Positions 1 to 10,827 of a DNA stretch of 64,000 nt are shown here, in pieces. The position numbers were made by a program, and so were the translations under genes. Location: positions 1,364,001 to 1,428,000 of the forward strand of contig NZ_CP063191.1 of NCBI RefSeq assembly GCF_028609845.1, given 5' to 3'. The notes beneath the pieces were generated by a model. The model was given only the letters and a program-made list of their open reading frames with translations. It was not told where the DNA came from and made no database searches. Each line of letters begins with the position of its first letter. Position 1 is the stretch's first letter. This DNA is from Corynebacterium heidelbergense. Its GTDB lineage: Bacteria; Actinomycetota; Actinomycetes; Mycobacteriales; Mycobacteriaceae.

Positions 1-1290
1 GGAGGCCCCGGATTCGGAGACCATCACCGCCACCGGCCGGCGCTTGCTGCCCTCATCCGCCGGGCTGACCGCTGCGCAGATCTCCCGCGCCAGCTTCTCG
101 GTCTCGCGGCTGGCCGTGCCGTTGCCCACCGCCAGCAGTTCCACGTGGTGCTTGACCACGAGGGAGCGCAGGATCGCGGCGGCTTTCTCCCACTGGCCCT
201 TCCCGGTGTGGGGGTACACGATGGCGGTGTCCAGGACCTTTCCGGTGGGGTCCACCACCGCGCACTTCACCCCGTTGCGGTATCCGGGGTCCAGGCCGAG
301 GGTGGCCCGCTGACCCGCCGGGGCGGCGAGCAGGAGGTCCTTGAGGTTGCGGGCGAAGACCTCCACGGCCTCGGCGTCCGCGCGTTCCTTGAGCCGGCCG
401 CGCACGTCCACCGCAGAGCTGATAGCCAGCTTGGTGCGCCAGGCGTAGCGCACGCACTCGGCACGAAAAGCGTCCGGCCCCTCCTCCCCGATCGGCTGCA
501 ACTGCGCTAGTTCGGCGATGAGACCCTCGTAGAACTCCTCCTCGTGCCCACCGTCCAGGGTGAGGCGCAGCACCCCTTCCTCCTCCCCGCGCAGCAGGGC
601 GAGGATGCGGTGGCTGGGCAGGTTGGCAAAGGGTTCCTGAAAATCGAAATAGTCCCGGTATTTGGCGCCGACGGTTTCTTTTCCCTTGTGGACGCCAGCA
701 ACCACGCGCCCGTGCGAGGCGAATTCTTCCCGGACCCTCCCGACTACCTGGGCATTGGTGGCGATCGCCTCCACGACGATGGCGCGGGCACCGGCTCGGA
801 CGTCGCGCTCGCCGGGGAAGTCCGAGCAAAGGTAGGCCCCGGCGTGCTCTCCTTGCGGCGGGACCGGGCCCCGGCCGAGGAGGTACTCCGCGTAGGGTTC
901 CAGCCCGGCTGCGCGGGCCTTGGCCCCCTTCGTGCGGCGGGTGGTCTTGTAGGGCAGGTAGAGGTCTTCCAGGCGGGCCTTGGAATCCACGGCGGCCAGT
1001 TCCGCGTTCAGCTCGTCGGTGAGCTTGCCCTGGGCCGCGATGGCTTCCCGGATGGTCTCGCGGCGCTCGTCGAGCTCCCGCAGGTAGGTCCAGCGGGTTT
1101 CCAGGTGGCGCAGCTGGGTGTCGCTCAGGCCCCCCGTGGCCTCCTTGCGGTAGCGCGCGATGAAGGGCACGGTGTTTCCCTCCGCCAGCAGCCGCATGGC
1201 CCCGGCGACATCCCCCGGGTGCGCCTCGATTTCCCGGGCGATGATCTGGGCGTGGCGCGAGTGGGATTCAGTTAGCTGCTTCGAACTCAT
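1..1290 (-). CDS. tex: Tex-family transcription accessory protein, N-terminal 430 residues (runs off window)
   Basis: The frame is open from ATG at 1290 to the window edge, so only the first 430 residues of a protein usually near 770 aa are present. Tex proteins are cytoplasmic S1-domain nucleic-acid-binding factors linked to transcription and RNA metabolism. Visible hallmarks are the N-terminal helical Tex region (TVPFIARYRKEATGGLSD near residue 40, LYLPYKTTRRTKG near 110) and the start of the YqgF/RNase H-like domain (TLGLDPGYRNG near residue 332), ending in VSESGAS, which in full-length homologs precedes the helix-hairpin-helix and S1 domains. It starts 22 bp downstream of the betB stop on the same strand, so it may be read through from betB. 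Confidence 0.93.
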   Translation of the reverse strand, partial: MSSKQLTESHSRHAQIIAREIEAHPGDVAGAMRLLAEGNTVPFIARYRKEATGGLSDTQLRHLETRWTYLRELDERRETIREAIAAQGKLTDELNAELAAVDSKARLEDLYLPYKTTRRTKGAKARAAGLEPYAEYLLGRGPVPPQGEHAGAYLCSDFPGERDVRAGARAIVVEAIATNAQVVGRVREEFASHGRVVAGVHKGKETVGAKYRDYFDFQEPFANLPSHRILALLRGEEEGVLRLTLDGGHEEEFYEGLIAELAQLQPIGEEGPDAFRAECVRYAWRTKLAISSAVDVRGRLKERADAEAVEVFARNLKDLLLAAPAGQRATLGLDPGYRNGVKCAVVDPTGKVLDTAIVYPHTGKGQWEKAAAILRSLVVKHHVELLAVGNGTASRETEKLAREICAAVSPADEGSKRRPVAVMVSESGAS

Positions 1291-1312
1291 TCGCCACAGT
1301 GTAGAGCCCGCG

Positions 1313-2893
1313 CTACTCGGCGAACCACCCGGTGACCGCCGGGTTGAGATTGCGGTAGATGTGCTTGTGCTCCTGGTACTCGGCTAGCCCGGTGGGCCCC
1401 AGCTCCCGCCCGTTGCCGGACTGCTTCATCCCGCCCCATTCCGCCTGGGGCAGGTAGGGGTGGAAGTCGTTGATCCACACGGTGCCGTGGCGCAGCGCAC
1501 CGGCCACCCGCTCCCCCTTCCCGGCATCCTCGGTCCACACCGCCCCGGCCAGGCCGTAGCTGGTGTCGTTGGCGATCGCGATGGCCTCCGCCTCGTCCGT
1601 GAAGGTCTCCACCGTGACGGTGGGGCCAAAGGCCTCAGCGTGGACGCAGTCCATGGACCGATCGCAGTTCGTGACGACCGTGGGCAGGTAGAACTGACCG
1701 GCGGAGAGGTCGGTGGCCCCGGTGGAATGGGGCCCCTCGTTGTCCCCGGCGGTGGCGCGCCGACCCCCGGTGGCGATGGTGGCCCCCTGCTGGCGGGCGC
1801 GGTCCACGTAGTCCGCGATCTTGTCCCGGTGGGCTGCGGAGATCACCGGCCCCGTCTCCGCGGCCTCGTCGGTGGGCCCGCCGAGCTTAATCTGGGAAGC
1901 GCGGCGCACGAGATCCGCGGTGAACTTCTCCGCGATGGATTCCTCCACAATGAGGCGGGACCCTGCGGAGCAGACCTGTCCGGAGTGCAGGAAGGCGGCG
2001 TTGAGGGCGTTGTCCAGGGCCGCCGGGTAGTTGGCGTCCGCAAAAATGACATTGGGATTTTTACCGCCGAGCTCCAGAGCCACCCGCTTGATGCCTTCCG
2101 CGGCATTGCGAGCAATGAGCCGCCCGGTGACCAGGCCGCCGGTGAAGCTGACCATATCAACCTCCGGGCTGGTGGACAGGGGCGTGGCGCAATCGGCACC
2201 GGCCCCGGTGATGAGGTTGGCCACGCCTGCGGGCACCCCGGCGGAGTGCAGCACGTTCATGAGCATCATCGCGGTGTGGGGCGTCAACTCCGCCTGCTTG
2301 AGCACGAAGGCATTGCCCGCCGCCAGGCACGGCGCCACCTTCCAGGCCACCTGCAGCAGGGGGTAATTCCACGGGGTGATGAGGGCGCACACCCCGATGG
2401 GCTCCGCGACTACCCGGGAGGCCACGGTGGGATCCCCGGCGTCCACGACGCGTCCGGCATGATGACCGGCTAGCGTGCCGAAGTATTCGAAGGAATCGGC
2501 GATATCGGTCATGTCCATGCGGGACTCCGCCAGGCGCTTGCCCGTGTCCGCGGACTCCGCTGCGGCAAGTTCCTCTGCGTTCTCGCGAATGGCCCGCGCC
2601 ACCGCCAGCAACACGTCTCCGCGCTGACGGGCCGGGGTGTTCCGCCACTCCCCCTTCTCGAAAGCCCGGCGGGCGGCGGCGATGGCCCGGCGGGTATCGT
2701 CCTCACCGGCCTCGCTGACCTCCCCCACGAAAGACCCGTCGGCGGGGTTGCAGATCCGCCGGGTGCCCCCATCGCGCGCAGGGACCCACTGCCCGTCGAT
2801 GAACAGGGAGGCCGGGCCGGCGGCGGGGAGGGTGCCCTCCAGCAGGATGGACTGGTGGGGGTCGAAGATGCCGTTATCGGGCGCGAAGGTCAT
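1313..2893 (-). CDS. betB: Betaine-aldehyde dehydrogenase
   Basis: NAD(P)-dependent aldehyde dehydrogenase of 526 aa, expected to oxidise betaine aldehyde to glycine betaine in the cytoplasm. The ALDH fold is complete: PWNYPLLQ near residue 174, catalytic-base Glu274 in VALELGGKNP, nucleophile Cys308 in SGQVCSAGS, and the C-terminal NDFHPYLPQAEWGGMKQSGNGRE region, whose WGG-K-SG pattern resembles BetB enzymes. I chose ATG 2893 over the longer open frame reaching 3067 because family homology starts there and an AAAGG motif lies upstream. It lies 58 bp downstream of betT on the same strand and faces betA across the betT promoter, so substrate assignment rests on both sequence and context. Confidence 0.92.
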   Translation of the reverse strand: MTFAPDNGIFDPHQSILLEGTLPAAGPASLFIDGQWVPARDGGTRRICNPADGSFVGEVSEAGEDDTRRAIAAARRAFEKGEWRNTPARQRGDVLLAVARAIRENAEELAAAESADTGKRLAESRMDMTDIADSFEYFGTLAGHHAGRVVDAGDPTVASRVVAEPIGVCALITPWNYPLLQVAWKVAPCLAAGNAFVLKQAELTPHTAMMLMNVLHSAGVPAGVANLITGAGADCATPLSTSPEVDMVSFTGGLVTGRLIARNAAEGIKRVALELGGKNPNVIFADANYPAALDNALNAAFLHSGQVCSAGSRLIVEESIAEKFTADLVRRASQIKLGGPTDEAAETGPVISAAHRDKIADYVDRARQQGATIATGGRRATAGDNEGPHSTGATDLSAGQFYLPTVVTNCDRSMDCVHAEAFGPTVTVETFTDEAEAIAIANDTSYGLAGAVWTEDAGKGERVAGALRHGTVWINDFHPYLPQAEWGGMKQSGNGRELGPTGLAEYQEHKHIYRNLNPAVTGWFAE

Positions 2894-2951
2894 AGGGGTG
2901 GGTACACCTTTCGTCGTGCGGGGTTGTGCCTGCGATGTCCTGCGTGCGGGC

Positions 2952-5114
2952 TCAGTCCTGGGCCCAAGTGTGGACCGGATCTGCGCCGTCGGACAGGTCG
3001 GAGGAGCCGGGCAGGTCCCGTTGCATGTGCAGGAACTGCAGGTGGCGCTCGTAGAGATCCAGCACATTGTGGATCAGCTGGTCCCGGTTATACCCGTAGA
3101 CGTCGTAGCCCAGCGAACCGGTGTTGTCGAAGACCTCCAGCCGGTAGTACTTCTCCCCTTCCGCGGCCGCTCCGACGTTGCGGGTGAAGGCCGGCACGGA
3201 CTGCTGGACGGGATAGATCTGGTAGCGGAAATCCTGCTCTTGACCCATGCCCACGCGCAGGTCGAGGAACCGTACGGGCAGATCGGTGGCGGTATCCGTG
3301 ATTAAGGTGGCGGAGTACCCCTGGTCGTTGAGCTCGGTGGCGACCTCCTCCAGGGCCGGCTGGGCGGTCTGCGCCAGGTACTTCTGGGCATGGGCGGCAT
3401 CCGGCCACGTGTTCGCCCGGGACAGCCTGCGGCGCCAGGCCATGGGGTGCTCCCCAGCGCCGCTGCGCCCGGACATCGCGGCATGGATAGACACGGCAGA
3501 TGCGCTCTTTTGGTAATTTTCCAGCCGCAGGGAACGGACTAGCCCGGCCATGATGGCGTACATAACGAAGGCGAAGGGCAGCCCCATGACGATGGTCGCC
3601 GACTGCACCGTGAGCACGCCGTCAATCTGGAGCAACACAATGGTGAGCAAGCCAATCAGGATGGACCAGAAGATACGAGACCACACGGGGCCGTCCTGCC
3701 GGGCGTCGCTGATCTTCGAGGTGAAGTTACTCATCACCAGGGCCCCCGAGTCAGCCGAGGTGATGTAAAGCAGCAGCCCGATCAGCGTTGCTAGGGCGAT
3801 GAGGATAGAGGCGCCGGGGTGGGTGGATAGCAGATCATAAAAGCCGCGCTGGGGGGCTTCCATCGTCGCTTTCCCGAAGGCGACGTCGCCGCCCAGAACC
3901 CGGTCCAGGGCGGAGTTACCGAAAAAGCTCATCCACCCGAGGATGAAGAGGAAGGGAATGGTCAAAACCCCGATGACAAACTGGCGCAGGGTCCTGCCGC
4001 GGGAGATGCGGGCAAGGAAGAGCCCCACAAACGGAGCCCAAGCCACCCACCAGGCCCAGAAGAACAGGGTCCAACTGGCCATCCAGGCCTTGGTTTGATC
4101 GGGGGTGGCCGAGAAAGCGTAGGTATCCATGGTCATTCCGGGCAGGCCCGAGATGTAGTCACCCACGTTTTGCACCAGGGCGTCCAGAAGAAAACCGGTC
4201 CGTCCGGTGACCACCACGTAGATGGCCAGGGCAATGGCGAGCACCACATTGATTTCGGACAGGCGCTTGATGCCCTTATCCACGCCCGACACGGCGGAAG
4301 CGGTGGCAACGGTGACTGCCAGCGCCACAAGTCCGATTTGGGTGGTGGGTCCGTCGGACCAGCCGAAAAGCAGCTTCAGGCCGTAACTCAACTGGACCAC
4401 GCCAATCCCCAGGGAAGCGGCGATGCCGAAGACGGTGCCCAGCACCGCAGCGATATCCACCGCCTCCCCCAGGGGGCCGTGAATGCGCTTTCCGATAAGC
4501 GGGTACAGCGCGCTGCGGATGGCCAGGGGCATGTTTAACCGGTAGGCGTAGTAGCCGAAAGCCATGCCCATGAGGGCGTACATGGCCCACCCGGAGATTC
4601 CGTAGTGGAACAGGGCGTACGTCACCGCCTGCTGGGCGGCCTCGCGGGTCTCCCCCGGTCCCATGGGCGGAGCAAAGTACTGGGTTACCGGCTCCGCAAC
4701 GGAGAAGAACAGCAGGTCCACCCCGATGCCCGCCGCGAATAGCATTGCTGCCCAGCTAAAGAGGCTGAATTGTGGCCGGGAATGGTCTGGGCCCAATCGA
4801 ATAGTACCGGCCTTGGATGCGGCGACGGCGAGGATAAAAACGATCACGACAGTCGCCGTGAGGATATAGAACCAACCCAAATTGGTGATAATCCAATTTG
4901 TCACGCTACCCAGCGTGGATTCGGCATTCTCGCGGGCAAAACGAGCCCATAGGGTCACCGCCAGAATACCGATTGAGGAGATGATGAAAACGGGCCAATT
5001 GGCCTTCGGGGCGGGAATATCCTCCGCACCGTAGGAGGTGGAAGAGCCCATCTTGTAGGTGCCGACAATGACTCTCGGCGTGGATTCTTCCCTTTCTTCG
5101 TCCGAACGTGTCAC
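2952..5114 (-). CDS. betT: BCCT-family choline/betaine transporter with C-terminal cytoplasmic domain
   Basis: A 720-aa betaine/choline/carnitine transporter. About twelve hydrophobic segments span roughly residues 40-530, including the BCCT signature region WAWWVAWAPFVGLFLARIS. A hydrophilic tail of nearly 190 residues follows, as in BetT-type osmosensing choline carriers and unlike short-tailed carriers. The start is GTG at 5114, preceded by a strong GAGGAGAGG ribosome site. It is transcribed divergently from betA and is followed by betB, so import of choline and its two-step oxidation are encoded together. The tail implies activity regulation by osmolality, but that is inference from the family. 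Confidence 0.92.
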   Translation of the reverse strand: MTRSDEEREESTPRVIVGTYKMGSSTSYGAEDIPAPKANWPVFIISSIGILAVTLWARFARENAESTLGSVTNWIITNLGWFYILTATVVIVFILAVAASKAGTIRLGPDHSRPQFSLFSWAAMLFAAGIGVDLLFFSVAEPVTQYFAPPMGPGETREAAQQAVTYALFHYGISGWAMYALMGMAFGYYAYRLNMPLAIRSALYPLIGKRIHGPLGEAVDIAAVLGTVFGIAASLGIGVVQLSYGLKLLFGWSDGPTTQIGLVALAVTVATASAVSGVDKGIKRLSEINVVLAIALAIYVVVTGRTGFLLDALVQNVGDYISGLPGMTMDTYAFSATPDQTKAWMASWTLFFWAWWVAWAPFVGLFLARISRGRTLRQFVIGVLTIPFLFILGWMSFFGNSALDRVLGGDVAFGKATMEAPQRGFYDLLSTHPGASILIALATLIGLLLYITSADSGALVMSNFTSKISDARQDGPVWSRIFWSILIGLLTIVLLQIDGVLTVQSATIVMGLPFAFVMYAIMAGLVRSLRLENYQKSASAVSIHAAMSGRSGAGEHPMAWRRRLSRANTWPDAAHAQKYLAQTAQPALEEVATELNDQGYSATLITDTATDLPVRFLDLRVGMGQEQDFRYQIYPVQQSVPAFTRNVGAAAEGEKYYRLEVFDNTGSLGYDVYGYNRDQLIHNVLDLYERHLQFLHMQRDLPGSSDLSDGADPVHTWAQD

Positions 5115-5131
5115 AGGTGTTACCTCTCCTC

Positions 5132-5162
5132 GGTAAACGTCGTTTGCGCGGGGCTGTTTACC
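5132..5162. promoter_or_regulatory. Inverted repeat in the betT/betA divergent control region, candidate operator
   Basis: GGTAAAC at 5132-5138 is mirrored by GTTTACC at 5156-5162, a 31-bp dyad with a 17-bp spacer. The left arm also belongs to a second palindrome, AAACG-T-CGTTT at 5135-5145. It lies 18 bp upstream of the betT GTG. No betI-like TetR gene is adjacent, so the cognate regulator is unknown. The rest of the 5115-5358 gap shows no other recognisable site apart from a short tandem repeat. Confidence 0.45.
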
Positions 5163-5283
5163 AACCTAAGGCACCGCAGTGTCAGATGTCACATGCTCCG
5201 GTGGTGGCCTGGCGCGAGGAAAAGGTCTGCACACCGAATAGGTCGTGCACCCCGGCGCGCGTTAACATCGGGAATATCGCATC

Positions 5284-5307
5284 CATGTCTACGGGCATGT
5301 CTACGGG
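5284..5307. repeat. Two perfect 12-bp tandem copies upstream of betA
   Basis: CATGTCTACGGG occurs twice head to tail at 5284-5295 and 5296-5307, about 50 bp before the betA start. It could be a protein-binding direct repeat in the betA leader or a chance duplication. Confidence 0.8.
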
Positions 5308-5358
5308 GCTGCTTACCTGCTACCCGTATGTCCGGTTAAAGAAAGGAAGGCCGCATCC

Positions 5359-7146
5359 TTGGCTCTGACGAAGAAGATTCGCGCCGCTTACTCCCGCCAT
5401 GACCGCAGCGGGGAGGTGATCGAAGACCGTCGGCGCGACGTCGTGATTGTCGGCGGAGGCTCTGCCGGGTGCGTCCTGGCCAACCGGCTCAGCGAGAACG
5501 CCCGCACCGAGGTGCTGGTGCTCGAGGCCGGGCGCCCGGACAGCCTATGGGACCTGTTCATCCACATGCCCGCAGCATTCTCCTTCCCCATCGGGGACAA
5601 GCACTACGACTGGATGTACGAGTCCGCCCCCGAACCGGAGATGAATGGCCGCCGGATTTACCATGCCCGCGGCAAGGTGCTGGGCGGCTCCAGTTCCGTC
5701 AACGGCATGATCTTCCAGCGCGGCAACCCCATGGACTACGAGAAGTGGGGGGCCCTCAAGGGAATGGGAAACTGGGACTTTGCCCACGTCCTGCCCTACT
5801 TCAACCGGATGGAAACGGCCCTGGGCGCGGAACCGGGTGATCCCCGCCGGGGCCACAGCGGGCCGCTGAAGCTCACCCGCGGTCCGGCGACCAGCCCGCT
5901 GTTCCAGGCCTTCTTCCGCTCGGTGCAACAGGCCGGGTACAACCTCACCAACGATGTCAACGGCTACCGGCAGGAGGGCTTTGCCCCCTTCGACCGCAAC
6001 ATCCTCGGCGGCAAGCGCCTGTCGGCCGCCCGCGCTTACCTGCATCCCGTTATGGGCCGCAAGAATTTGGATGTGCGCACCCGAGCCCTGACCACGAAGG
6101 TGCTTTTCGAGGGGACCCGCGCAGTGGGCGTGGAATACGAGTGGAAGGGTGCCAAGCGCCGCGTCTATGCGGACAAGGTGATTCTGTGCGGCGGCGCCTT
6201 CAACACACCCCAGTTGCTGCAGGTATCCGGCGTGGGGCCGAAGGAGGTACTGGAGAAGGCGGGCGTCCCGGTCCGCAAGGACCTGCCCGGAGTTGGCGAG
6301 AACCTCCAGGACCACCTGGAAGTGTACGTCCAGTACAACGTGACGAAGCCAGTGAGCTCCCAGCCCTATCTAAAGAAGTGGCGCCGCCCCTTCCTGGGAT
6401 TGCAGTGGCTACTGACGAAGAAGGGGCCGGTGGCCACCAGCCACTTCGAGGCAGGGGGCTTCGCCCGCTCCAACGACGCCGAGGACTACCCGAACCTCAT
6501 GTTCCACTTCCTCCCCATGGCGGTGCGCTACGACGGCACCCAGCCGGAGGGAACCCACGGCTTCCAATTCCACGTGGGGCCGATGTACTCGGACACCCTG
6601 GGCCACGTCCACATCACGAGCCCGGACCCGAAGGTCAAGCCGGAGATCATCTTCAACTACTTGGCCACCGGCCAGGATCGCCGGGAGTGGGTGGAAGCCG
6701 TGCGCGTGTCCCGTCGGCTGCTGGATACCCCGGCAATGAAGGAATACACGGACGGGGAAATCTCCCCCGGGCCGCAGGTAGAGACGGACGAGGAGATCCT
6801 GGAGTGGGTCCGCAACGACGCGGAGACAGCCCTCCATCCCTCCTGCACGGCGAAGATGGGCCCGGCGGAAGATCCCATGGCCGTGGTGGACCCGGACAGC
6901 ATGCAGGTACACGGGTGCGAGAACCTTTACGTGGTGGACGCCTCGGTCATGCCTATCATCACCAACGGCAACATCTATGCCCCGGTGATGATGCTCGCAG
7001 AGAAGGCTGCCGACCTCATCCGGGGCCGCAAGCCGCTCAATCCCGTGAACGTGCCGTTCTACCGGGCCAAGCAGGATATGCCGCTCTACGCCGAGGGCGA
7101 GGCCGTGCGGGATCACACGCAGGCCATCCCGGGTGCGGCAGACTAG
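5359..7146 (+). CDS. betA: Choline dehydrogenase (GMC oxidoreductase)
   Basis: A 595-aa FAD-dependent GMC oxidoreductase expected to convert choline to betaine aldehyde. The FAD-binding motif [19 protein letters not shown] is at residues 28-46. The second GMC signature ([17 protein letters not shown]) is near residue 278, and the catalytic-loop His in [10 protein letters not shown] near 492. The start is TTG at 5359, preceded by a good GAAAGGAAGG ribosome site; no ATG gives a better start. It is divergent from betT-betB. Its TAG stop shares the tetranucleotide CTAG with the stop of trmD on the other strand, leaving no room for a terminator between them. Length and motifs are normal for BetA. 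Confidence 0.94.
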   Translation: MALTKKIRAAYSRHDRSGEVIEDRRRDVVIVGGGSAGCVLANRLSENARTEVLVLEAGRPDSLWDLFIHMPAAFSFPIGDKHYDWMYESAPEPEMNGRRIYHARGKVLGGSSSVNGMIFQRGNPMDYEKWGALKGMGNWDFAHVLPYFNRMETALGAEPGDPRRGHSGPLKLTRGPATSPLFQAFFRSVQQAGYNLTNDVNGYRQEGFAPFDRNILGGKRLSAARAYLHPVMGRKNLDVRTRALTTKVLFEGTRAVGVEYEWKGAKRRVYADKVILCGGAFNTPQLLQVSGVGPKEVLEKAGVPVRKDLPGVGENLQDHLEVYVQYNVTKPVSSQPYLKKWRRPFLGLQWLLTKKGPVATSHFEAGGFARSNDAEDYPNLMFHFLPMAVRYDGTQPEGTHGFQFHVGPMYSDTLGHVHITSPDPKVKPEIIFNYLATGQDRREWVEAVRVSRRLLDTPAMKEYTDGEISPGPQVETDEEILEWVRNDAETALHPSCTAKMGPAEDPMAVVDPDSMQVHGCENLYVVDASVMPIITNGNIYAPVMMLAEKAADLIRGRKPLNPVNVPFYRAKQDMPLYAEGEAVRDHTQAIPGAAD

Positions 7147-8021
7147 TTTTGGTTGCTGGCGGGGCCGCCCTGAATCCCCTTGAGGAAGTCCTCGTCGTCA
7201 GCGCCGAGACCTCCCTGTCGCCGCAGGATCTCGATCAGCTCCGGCCGGTTCGCCAGCGTCCGCCGCAAGGATTGCTCCCGCCGCCACCGCGCCACCTTCG
7301 CGTGGTTTCCGCTGAACAGCACCTCCGGGACATCTAGCCCCCGCCAGGACCTCGGTTTGGTGTAGCTGGGACCCTCCAACAGGCCGTCCTGGAAGCTGTC
7401 CTCTTGGTGACTGGCCTGGTTGCCCAGCACACCCGGAATTAGGCGGACGATAGCTTCAGCAATCACCAGAACCGCAACCTCCCCGCCGATGAGCACGTAA
7501 TCACCGATACTTACTTCTTGCACGCGATAGGTTCTCGCGGCATCCTCGATAACCCTTTGGTCGATCCCCTCATAGCGACCGCAGGCGAAGACCAAGCGGC
7601 TGCGCTGGGACCACTCTTCGGCCATCGCCTGGGTGAACAGCTTCCCTGTGGGAGTAGGAACAATCAGGGTAGGGATTTCATTAGCGACATCATCGCAGCG
7701 CCTATCATCGTCCCCAGCACCCTCTGTTGCGGTTACATTCAATCGGTGTTGTGCAGCCGTTGTCAGGGAAGCCTGCGCACCGGCAGGGCCAGCCATCGTG
7801 GCCACATCTGACAGCGCGGGCCCCCAGACGGTTGGTGTCATCACCATGCCAGGTCCTCCCCCATAGGGGGTGTGGTCCACAGATTTGTGCGCGTCTTTAG
7901 CCCAAGAGCGCAAGTTATGTATTCGAATGTCCAGGATCCCTGTTTCGAGGGCCTTCCCCACCAGGGCGTGTCGCAACGGCTCGAAGTACTCAGGAAATAT
8001 GCTCACAATGTCGAGACGCAT
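7143..8021 (-). CDS. trmD: tRNA (guanine-37-N1)-methyltransferase, with a central insertion
   Basis: SPOUT methyltransferase that makes m1G37 in tRNA using S-adenosylmethionine. The 292-aa product shows the N-terminal [13 protein letters not shown], the trefoil-knot SAM site ([10 protein letters not shown] at 148-157, [11 protein letters not shown] at 171-181) and the C-terminal [11 protein letters not shown] helix. Between the conserved PTVWGPAL and PTLIVPTP segments (about residues 71-116) there are some 35-40 extra Ala/Asp/Gly/Thr-rich residues absent from the usual 230-250-aa enzymes; they precede the knot and the frame stays intact. It follows rimM by 9 bp and converges on betA. Confidence 0.95.
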   Translation of the reverse strand: MRLDIVSIFPEYFEPLRHALVGKALETGILDIRIHNLRSWAKDAHKSVDHTPYGGGPGMVMTPTVWGPALSDVATMAGPAGAQASLTTAAQHRLNVTATEGAGDDDRRCDDVANEIPTLIVPTPTGKLFTQAMAEEWSQRSRLVFACGRYEGIDQRVIEDAARTYRVQEVSIGDYVLIGGEVAVLVIAEAIVRLIPGVLGNQASHQEDSFQDGLLEGPSYTKPRSWRGLDVPEVLFSGNHAKVARWRREQSLRRTLANRPELIEILRRQGGLGADDEDFLKGIQGGPASNQN

Positions 8022-8030
8022 GATGGCTAC

Positions 8031-8582
8031 CTACAGCTCCAGCAAACCTTCGGGCGGCTTGATCACGATCAAACCTGCTTCCAAATCCACAATGGGCACA
8101 ATCGGCCGTTTAAAGGGGATGAGAACACTTCGTCCCGCATTGGGTAGATTCGAGCCCTCATCGATTAGAACCTCGAGCAGTTGCCCTGCTGGGGTGTGCT
8201 GAACGCCTGATATATGGCCGATACTGGGACCACAACCCTCCGAAGCTATCCGGGTAAGCCCGTTGTGGACCGCTAAACCAACGAGTTCGTCGTCGTAGAA
8301 GGATTCACCATCCTCCTCCGGAAGCGGTTCGGCGTAGAAGCTCAGTCCACGCAAAGACTCGGCACTCGTACGGTCCGTTATTTCCTCGAAGGCGATTAGC
8401 ATGCGACCCTGGTGCGGACGCATCCCCCGTACCGTTAAGGTCTTTCCTCGCGTCCCCTGCACTCCATCGAGCTGGCTTCCGGGCGCGAAGCGGCGGTTGA
8501 CATCGTCCGTTGTCACCTCTACGACGACCTCGCCGCGAACACCGTGGGGCTTTACCACTCGCCCAATGCGCACTTTGTCCAT
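8031..8582 (-). CDS. rimM: 16S rRNA processing/ribosome maturation factor RimM
   Basis: A 183-aa protein with the RimM N-terminal beta-barrel (KVRIGRVVKPHGVRGEVVVE) and a PRC-barrel C-terminal half ending in IVDLEAGLIVIKPPEGLLEL. It assists late 30S assembly and binds S19. It is followed by trmD after 9 bp, the standard bacterial order. Upstream, however, lies gdhA rather than the KH-domain gene plus rpsP usually found there. An AAGGAGAGGG ribosome site is present but about 15 bp from the ATG, longer than ideal. Base composition is visibly less GC-rich than the flanking bet and ffh regions. Confidence 0.95.
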   Translation of the reverse strand: MDKVRIGRVVKPHGVRGEVVVEVTTDDVNRRFAPGSQLDGVQGTRGKTLTVRGMRPHQGRMLIAFEEITDRTSAESLRGLSFYAEPLPEEDGESFYDDELVGLAVHNGLTRIASEGCGPSIGHISGVQHTPAGQLLEVLIDEGSNLPNAGRSVLIPFKRPIVPIVDLEAGLIVIKPPEGLLEL

Positions 8583-8614
8583 GCCGCGTGTTGGCGCCCT
8601 CTCCTTGTCGATGG

Positions 8615-9999
<1,385 letters not shown>

Positions 10000-10124
10000 A
10001 ACACTACGTTCGCAGCCTCATCTGCGAAAGCTATTACCCCCGTGCCGAATAGGGAGTCCCCCTACAGCACCGTATATCGGTGGCGTAGAGGGACCAGTAG
10101 CTACAGGAAAACCAGACCCGACGC

Positions 10125-10613
10125 CTAGTTTTCGGCGTTCTCCGAGGCCTCGGACTTCGCCTGCTGTTCGTCGACTTCATCCTCAGCAGCCGCTTCCGCG
10201 GCAGCCTTTGCTTCGGCCTCTTCGCGGGCCTTGCGCTTCTTCTCGGTGATGGCCTCCGCGGTGGGGGCATCCGCAGCCTCGGCGAGAGCAGCGTTGAACA
10301 GGTCCAGCTTGGAGGTCTTCTCCGGCTGAGCCTTCAGGGTGCCCTCGGCGCCCTTAAAGCCCTTGAACTTCTGCCAGTCCCCGGTCACCTTCAGCAGGGC
10401 CAGAACCGGCTCCGTGGGCTGAGCGCCCACACCGAGCCAGTACTGGGCCCGCTCGGAGTTAATCTCGATGATGGAGGGATCGTACTTGGGCTGGTAGATG
10501 CCCAGGTTCTCGATCACCTTGCCGGAACGGCGGGTCCGGGAATCGGCAACCACGACGCGGTACTCGGGGGTCCGAATCTTGCCGAGGCGCTGCAGCTTGA
10601 TCTTGACGGCCAT
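10125..10613 (-). CDS. rpsP: 30S ribosomal protein S16 with long acidic/basic C-terminal tail
   Basis: The first 85 or so residues are canonical S16 ([34 protein letters not shown]). The remaining residues form an Ala/Glu/Lys-rich tail ([20 protein letters not shown]) typical of actinobacterial S16 orthologs, giving 162 aa in total. A GAAGGAG ribosome site precedes ATG 10613. Downstream on the same strand is gdhA instead of the usual small KH-domain gene; I found no such ORF in the 10010-10124 gap. No convincing intrinsic terminator was seen after the stop. Confidence 0.97.
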   Translation of the reverse strand: MAVKIKLQRLGKIRTPEYRVVVADSRTRRSGKVIENLGIYQPKYDPSIIEINSERAQYWLGVGAQPTEPVLALLKVTGDWQKFKGFKGAEGTLKAQPEKTSKLDLFNAALAEAADAPTAEAITEKKRKAREEAEAKAAAEAAAEDEVDEQQAKSEASENAEN

Positions 10614-10814
10614 GACAGGCTCCTTCTCATTTCTTGGTCACTGGGCAGTTCAGGACGCCCGCACCTAGCGTGCGAGCCGGTTCAGCCCTTGAGGTTTAAC
10701 CTGCGCGTGACCACCGGCCGACCGTAGACGGATCTCGGTGTAACGCAGGGGAAAACAACCTGAGCCATATTACCTGCGCTGTCGCGGTTTGGCCAAAAGC
10801 CCCCAGCGCTTACC

Positions 10815-10820
10815 TACACT
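10815..10820 (+). promoter_or_regulatory. -10 hexamer TACACT for selO, probable leaderless transcript
   Basis: TACACT ends 7 bp before the selO ATG, so the transcription start would fall on or next to the start codon. No ribosome-binding site precedes the ATG. A possible -35 (TTGGCC at 10789-10794) is separated by a rather long 20-bp spacer. Confidence 0.5.
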
Positions 10821-10827
10821 GGCGGCC

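Noticed and set aside
5108..5368. An 86-codon ORF in the betT/betA gap
   Set aside because: Overlaps both gene starts, has no ribosome site or family likeness, and covers the candidate operator and tandem repeat.
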